Assembly (NCBI GenBank): GCA_902781505.1
Contig: CACZJL010000001.1
Span: 62,001-126,000 of the forward strand
Source: an uncultured Lachnospiraceae bacterium
GTDB lineage: Bacteria; Bacillota; Clostridia; Lachnospirales; Lachnospiraceae
Direction: 5' to 3'
DNA length: 64,000 nt
Below the pieces are notes generated by a model. The model had not been told where the DNA came from, made no database searches, and worked only from the letters and a program-made list of their open reading frames with translations. Below are positions 59,891-64,000 of this stretch, piece after piece; within the stretch, counting starts at the first letter, position 1, and each line of letters starts with the position of its first letter. Position numbers and translations under genes: made by a program.

Positions 59891-61165
59891 TCATTCCTTT
59901 ACGCCAGCCGCACTTCTACCGGCTACAAATCCGCTCGAAAATGCCCACTGCAGATTATATCCTCCACACGGTCCATCGACATCTATGAGTTCGCCACAGA
60001 CAAACAAACCTTTAATGCTCTTCGCTTCCATCGTCTGTGCATTGATTTCATTGTGTTTGATACCTCCGGACATAACCTGGCACTGTTCCACACCCTTGCT
60101 GCCCGTAACGATAAACTCAAGGTTTTTCAATGCCTTTAAGAAATCTTCAAGCGTTTCTGCTGGCAGCTTGCGTATCGGTCTGTCAATCGGTACAGACAAA
60201 AATCTGCAGAGCGCTTTTGTGAGTTTCTGATTCAGAAGACCTGCACAAAACTCCGGAATGGTACATCCACCTCTTCTTTCGGCAAATGACATGAACTGTT
60301 GCAGCCATGCGTCATCCGCTTCTTCGAGCAGATTCAATCTGATTCGAACATCTCTATGCTTATCAAGTGCCCTTGAAGCATACCGGCTGATCTGAAAGAC
60401 CGGAATGCCTGAAATTCCATAATTGGCAAACTGAAGTTCTCCACTGTCTGCATACAGTTCTTCATTATCAACGATTACTGCCACACGCCCATTTGAACGA
60501 ACCCCCGCCCAGGTTTCATAAATCTTTTTATAAGCAGAATCCAGCTCAAGAGGAGTAAGTGCCGGTACCGGTTTTTTTACTTTCAGTCCTAAGCCACGCG
60601 CAAGCTTAAAGCCTGAGCCGTCAGAACCGGTCTTTGGAGCAGCGCTACTCCCGCACGCTAAAATACAGGCGTCACAATACAATGTCTTCGCTTCCGCATT
60701 TTGTGTTCCTCTGACGACAAATCTCTCACCTGATGCCACATTTGTAGCAGTACACGTAATGGATTCCGTTTCAAATCCATCAAGAATCCAGATGCCAAGT
60801 CGTTTCACTTCCGCAGCTAGTGCATCACGCACAGCAAGTGCCGAATCAGAGCGAGGATAAAAATAACCATTACGTTCTTTATATGGTAGTCCAATCTGCA
60901 TGAAAAATGCCTTAAGGTTCTCTGAAGAAAACTGATTCAGCACAGAATGAACAAAGCCCTGGCATTCCTTTGGATACTGCCCGGCTGACATGACGGCATT
61001 TGTAAAATTACACCTGCCATTACCGGTCACAAGTATTTTTTTACCGGCTTCTGTACCATGCTCTAAAATCTGCACCTTTGCATCCTTGTTGTTTTTCTTA
61101 GCTGTGATGGCCGCCATCATTCCAGCCGGACCAGCACCGATTACCAAAATCTTTTTCACCTGCAT
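59891..61165 (-). CDS. HI0933-family flavoprotein
   Basis: 424 residues. FAD-binding start ILVIGAGPAGMMAAITAKKN, then the family hallmark GKKILVTGNGRCNFTN, and C-terminal GELIDVDGPCGGYNLQWAFSSG. HI0933-like proteins are conserved flavoproteins of unclear function, sometimes annotated aminoacetone oxidase. An RBS (AAAGGTAG) lies just upstream. Confidence 0.92.
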   Translation of the reverse strand: MQVKKILVIGAGPAGMMAAITAKKNNKDAKVQILEHGTEAGKKILVTGNGRCNFTNAVMSAGQYPKECQGFVHSVLNQFSSENLKAFFMQIGLPYKERNGYFYPRSDSALAVRDALAAEVKRLGIWILDGFETESITCTATNVASGERFVVRGTQNAEAKTLYCDACILACGSSAAPKTGSDGSGFKLARGLGLKVKKPVPALTPLELDSAYKKIYETWAGVRSNGRVAVIVDNEELYADSGELQFANYGISGIPVFQISRYASRALDKHRDVRIRLNLLEEADDAWLQQFMSFAERRGGCTIPEFCAGLLNQKLTKALCRFLSVPIDRPIRKLPAETLEDFLKALKNLEFIVTGSKGVEQCQVMSGGIKHNEINAQTMEAKSIKGLFVCGELIDVDGPCGGYNLQWAFSSGFVAGRSAAGVKE

Positions 61166-61351
61166 AACACTACCTTTCTGATATGCAACGATTTTATCAC
61201 ATGAACGGCAGTCTTACGAGCCTTTCTTTTGAGAGTTACTGCCATCTGGCGGTGTAAAGTCTCATTACTTATAAGCCCTGAGCTTGCAACAATAACAGCC
61301 TGATAGTTAAATGTGGTTATTTTGTGAATCGAAATTCTATTTTTCAATGGC

Positions 61352-61439
61352 AAAAAAATCCCCTGATACAAATGTGAACCGACCTCCACTCGCTAGATTT
61401 TAGGTCTAACAGTTGGGGCGGTTCACAATGTACCAGAGG
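61352..61439 (-). terminator. Long hairpin terminator after ilvA, with IS-end-like core
   Basis: Arms 61360-61381 and 61419-61439 pair over about 20 bp with a single bulge and few wobbles; on the minus strand seven T follow (61358-61352). The core between 61374 and 61426 has inverted GTGAACCG/CGGTTCAC ends. The rest of the 281-base gap between ilvA and the HI0933 gene (61166-61351) holds no gene I can support. Confidence 0.7.
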
Positions 61440-61446
61440 CTTTAAA

Positions 61447-62667
61447 TTACATATTTACGCCAACAATCTTTGGTGAGAAGCCTTCCTTCTTCAGAGATTC
61501 AACAATCTGGTCTCTGTGTTCAGTGCCAAATGCTTCAATTGTTACACGAAGTTCCACACCCTCATTACGGTTGATTGATACAAACTGGTTGTGATCAAGA
61601 CGGATAACATTGCCGGATGCAGCGGCAATTGTCTGCGCAACCTTAACGAGTTCACCCGGCTTATCAGGAAGCATAACAGAAACAGTAAAGATTCTGCCTC
61701 TCTGAATAAGACCCTGCTGAACAACATTTGACATTGTAATAACATCCATATTACCGCCGGAAAGGATGGAAACAACTTTCTTGTCCTTGCAGTCAAGATG
61801 CTTTGTAGCTGCAACTGTAAGAAGACCTGAGTTTTCTACAACCATCTTATGGTTCTCAACCATATCAAGGAATGCTACGATGAGCTCTTCGTCTGGAACT
61901 GTGATGATTTCATCAAGGTTAGCCTGAAGATACGGGAACAGCTTGGAACCCGGTGTCTTAACAGCAGTACCGTCAGCAATTGTGTTAACGGAAGGAAGAG
62001 TTACTACCTTACCCTGCTTTAAGGACTCTGTCATGCAGGCTGCACCAGCTGGCTCAACACCGATCACCTTAATATTCGGATTTAAGAGCTTGGCAAATGT
62101 AGAAACACCTGTAGCTAAGCCGCCTCCGCCGATTGGGACAAGGATGATATCAACTGTAGGAAGTTCCTTCACGATTTCCATAGCAATGGAACCCTGTCCT
62201 GTAGCAACCTCTAAATCGTCGAAAGGATGAACAAAAGTCATACCCTTTTCTTCGGATAACTTGATTGCATACTCGCAGGCCTCATCATAAACGTCACCAT
62301 GAAGAATAACATCAGCACCAAAGCCCTTTGTACGGTTTACCTTAATTAAAGGAGTTGTTGTTGGCATTACTACTGTAGCCTTAACACCATACTTGGAGGC
62401 TGCATAGGCAACGCCCTGCGCATGGTTACCGGCAGAAGCTGTAATAAGACCCTTTGAACGCTCTTCTGCATTCATAGTACTGATTTTATAGTATGCACCA
62501 CGTACCTTGTAAGCACCGGTATACTGCATATTTTCAGGCTTTAAATAAACCTTGTTTCCACACTGTGCGCTGAAATACTCACTGTACATGAGAGGTGTAG
62601 GACTTGTAACTTCCTTAACTTTTTCAGCTGCTTCTTCAAATTTCTCCAATGATAACTTTTCTAACAT
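61447..62667 (-). CDS. ilvA: Threonine ammonia-lyase with ACT domain
   Basis: 406 residues. It converts threonine to 2-oxobutanoate for isoleucine synthesis or threonine breakdown. The PLP lysine is in YTGAYKVRGA; SAGNHAQGVAYAA and IPIGGGGLATG bind PLP. A C-terminal ACT domain (from about residue 325, TVSVMLPDKPGELVKVA) gives regulation by an amino acid. The form with a single ACT domain is close to the TdcB/YkuD-unrelated clostridial enzymes. The start at 62667 follows GGAGAG. Confidence 0.93.
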   Translation of the reverse strand: MLEKLSLEKFEEAAEKVKEVTSPTPLMYSEYFSAQCGNKVYLKPENMQYTGAYKVRGAYYKISTMNAEERSKGLITASAGNHAQGVAYAASKYGVKATVVMPTTTPLIKVNRTKGFGADVILHGDVYDEACEYAIKLSEEKGMTFVHPFDDLEVATGQGSIAMEIVKELPTVDIILVPIGGGGLATGVSTFAKLLNPNIKVIGVEPAGAACMTESLKQGKVVTLPSVNTIADGTAVKTPGSKLFPYLQANLDEIITVPDEELIVAFLDMVENHKMVVENSGLLTVAATKHLDCKDKKVVSILSGGNMDVITMSNVVQQGLIQRGRIFTVSVMLPDKPGELVKVAQTIAAASGNVIRLDHNQFVSINRNEGVELRVTIEAFGTEHRDQIVESLKKEGFSPKIVGVNM

Positions 62668-62719
62668 GTTCTCTCTCCACAAATAAAATTAGGTTTATCT
62701 TACTTAACAGAGCTAATAA

Positions 62720-63682
62720 TCATAAGTCATCTGACTCTGATTCTTCCTCTGATTCCTCCATCTCTGGAACCGATACATCAAAAAGCGCGTTGACGAAGTC
62801 ATTGGAATTGAACTTCTGGAGATCGTCAATCTGCTCTCCGACACCGATGTATTTTACCGGGATTCCAAACTCGGACTGGATGGCAACTGCAATACCACCT
62901 TTCGCACTGCCGTCCATCTTGGTAAGAATAATACCGGTAACCTTCGTTACCTCGTTGAATTCTCTGAGCTGAGAAAGAGCGTTCTGACCTGTTGTAGCAT
63001 CAAGAACGATAAGATTTTCCCTATAAGCATCAGAATACTCTCTTTCAATAACTCTGTCAATCTTACCAAGCTCAGCCATAAGGTTCTTTTTGTTATGGAG
63101 ACGGCCCGCTGTATCGCAAAGAAGTACATCCGCCTTACGAGCCTTTGCCGCAGCAATACTGTCAAAAATTACGGCAGCAGGGTCACTTCCCTCGTGCTGA
63201 GCAATCATGTCAGTACCGGTTTTATCAGCCCAGGATTTGAGCTGTTCGATAGCAGCTGCACGGTAGGTATCGGCTGCTGCTAAAACAACCTTCTTACCCT
63301 TTGCCTTTAAAAGGCCTGCCATCTTACCGCAGCTTGTTGTCTTACCGACACCATTAACTCCGATTACACAGACAACTGACTTTCGGTCTTCAAAGTCATA
63401 TGCATTCTCTCCTAAGTCCATCTTCTCACGGATGGTATCAATCAGGAGCTGTCTGCAGTCCTCCGGCTTCTTAATATGGTTCTCTTCGACCTTTTCTCTT
63501 AACTCTTCGAGGATTTCATCCGTTGCTCGAACACCCATATCGCCACTAATCATAATCTCTTCGAGCTCGTCATAGAAATCATCATCGATGCTTGAAAATG
63601 CTGAGAATACGTTGTTTAATCCTTCGATAATATTTGTTCTGGTCTTTGTCAGACCTTCCTTTAACTTACTAAAAACTCCCAT
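62720..63682 (-). CDS. ftsY: Signal recognition particle receptor FtsY
   Basis: 320 residues, the NG GTPase without the long acidic N-terminal A domain of E. coli. GVNGVGKTTSCGK (G1), AAADTYRAAA, DTAGR (G3) and LTKMDGSAKGG (G4) are seen. It ends with an extra acidic tail, EESEEESESDDL, beyond the usual end near VNALF. It follows smc without a gap, the conserved smc-ftsY pair. Confidence 0.97.
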   Translation of the reverse strand: MGVFSKLKEGLTKTRTNIIEGLNNVFSAFSSIDDDFYDELEEIMISGDMGVRATDEILEELREKVEENHIKKPEDCRQLLIDTIREKMDLGENAYDFEDRKSVVCVIGVNGVGKTTSCGKMAGLLKAKGKKVVLAAADTYRAAAIEQLKSWADKTGTDMIAQHEGSDPAAVIFDSIAAAKARKADVLLCDTAGRLHNKKNLMAELGKIDRVIEREYSDAYRENLIVLDATTGQNALSQLREFNEVTKVTGIILTKMDGSAKGGIAVAIQSEFGIPVKYIGVGEQIDDLQKFNSNDFVNALFDVSVPEMEESEEESESDDL

Positions 63683-64000
63683 TTAGCCCTCATTCCTTAG
63701 TTTCTTTTCTGCCTCTGCATTCTCTCTGTCAATATCACTTGCAATCAGATCGACTGATACGAGAGTTGATACACCCTTCTCCTGCATGGTGATACCGTAG
63801 AGACGGTCCGCAGCATTCATCGTACCGCGTCTATGGGTAATTACGATAAACTGCGTATGCTCGGTCAGCTTATGAAGATATTCTGCATATCTTGCAACGT
63901 TACTGTCATCTAATGCCGCCTCGATTTCATCGAGCAGACAGAATGGGGACGGCTTTAAGTTCTGAATTGCGAAAAGAAGCGCAATTGCAGTTAATGCCTT
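63683..64000 (-). CDS. smc: Chromosome partition protein Smc, C-terminal part (5' end outside window)
   Basis: The minus frame is open from the window edge to a stop at 63685-63683, giving 105 residues. It contains the ABC Walker B/D-loop FCLLDEIEAALDDSNVARY, then FIVITHRRGTMNAADRLYGITMQEKGVSTLVSV, split here as FIVITHRRGTM and ADRLYGITMQEKGVS, which is the diagnostic Smc C-terminus. No start codon lies in this part, so the gene is cut by the window. It abuts ftsY. Confidence 0.96.
   Translation of the reverse strand, partial: KALTAIALLFAIQNLKPSPFCLLDEIEAALDDSNVARYAEYLHKLTEHTQFIVITHRRGTMNAADRLYGITMQEKGVSTLVSVDLIASDIDRENAEAEKKLRNEG

Noticed and set aside
61156..61389. Minus-strand open frame of 77 codons between ilvA and the HI0933 flavoprotein
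   Set aside because: It begins inside the ilvA terminator hairpin, has no ribosome binding site, and its composition does not look coding.
1..64000. CRISPR arrays, rRNA or tRNA genes, prophage or complete insertion sequences
   Set aside because: I saw no regularly spaced repeats, no cloverleaf or rRNA sequence, no phage structural genes and no transposase on either strand.

Overview
The window is a stretch of chromosome from a low-to-mid-GC Gram-positive bacterium, most likely a Lachnospiraceae-type member of the Clostridia. This rests on several things seen in the sequence. There is a rplU-prp-rpmA cluster with the cleavable N-terminal extension on L27. There is a Firmicutes-type lexA/yneA SOS pair, a combined mre-mrdA-min-rodA-mgsA-sepF cell-shape cluster, YesM/YesN-type two-component proteins and a Prp protease. 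No genus can be fixed from sequence reading alone. The chromosome looks intact: I see no frameshifted housekeeping gene, no complete insertion sequence, no CRISPR array, and no rRNA or tRNA gene.

Layout. (1) 1-5533, plus strand: tail of RNase G, a PAP2-type phosphatase, then rplU, prp, rpmA, obgE, yhbY, nadD, yqeK and rsfS (ribosome assembly and NAD synthesis). (2) 5548-6819: lexA and a yneA-like LysM division inhibitor, divergent, with three LexA-box-like palindromes between them. (3) 6974-9397: a DEAD-box-family helicase with an altered motif II, then two small genes of unknown function in their own terminator-bounded units. (4) 9537-25049: a starch/maltodextrin utilisation locus. It holds an intracellular GH13 glucosidase, a MalE-type lipoprotein, MalF and MalG permeases, a lipoprotein alpha-amylase, an AraC-type response regulator, a YesM-type histidine kinase, a second substrate-binding lipoprotein, malQ and glgP. 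The amylase cuts polymer outside, the ABC transporter imports oligosaccharides, and MalQ, GlgP and the glucosidase convert them to glucose and glucose-1-phosphate. The transporter ATPase is not encoded here. (5) 25156-28932: a membrane diguanylate cyclase, an AT-rich membrane protein of unknown function, an esterase-like gene and a tyrosine recombinase. A short motif, GTTTARCGAA, recurs four times around the last two. (6) 28942-64000, all minus strand: a degenerate YkuD-domain protein, a cytidylate-kinase-like protein, rluD, lspA, aroB; then the cell-shape and division cluster radC-mreBCD-mrdA-minCDE-rodA-mgsA-(HlyD-like)-yggS-sepF; then the mutS-mutL-miaA-miaB block, proline synthesis genes (proB, proA) with two genes inserted between them, two flavoproteins, ilvA, ftsY and the 3' end of smc.

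The most interesting items are a pseudo-L,D-transpeptidase that has lost its catalytic Cys, His and Arg; the GTTTARCGAA repeats around an esterase and a tyrosine recombinase; an intrinsic terminator whose U-tract doubles as the signal-peptide codons of the secreted amylase; a sensor operon carrying its own binding protein; and two orphan genes with a structured leader.
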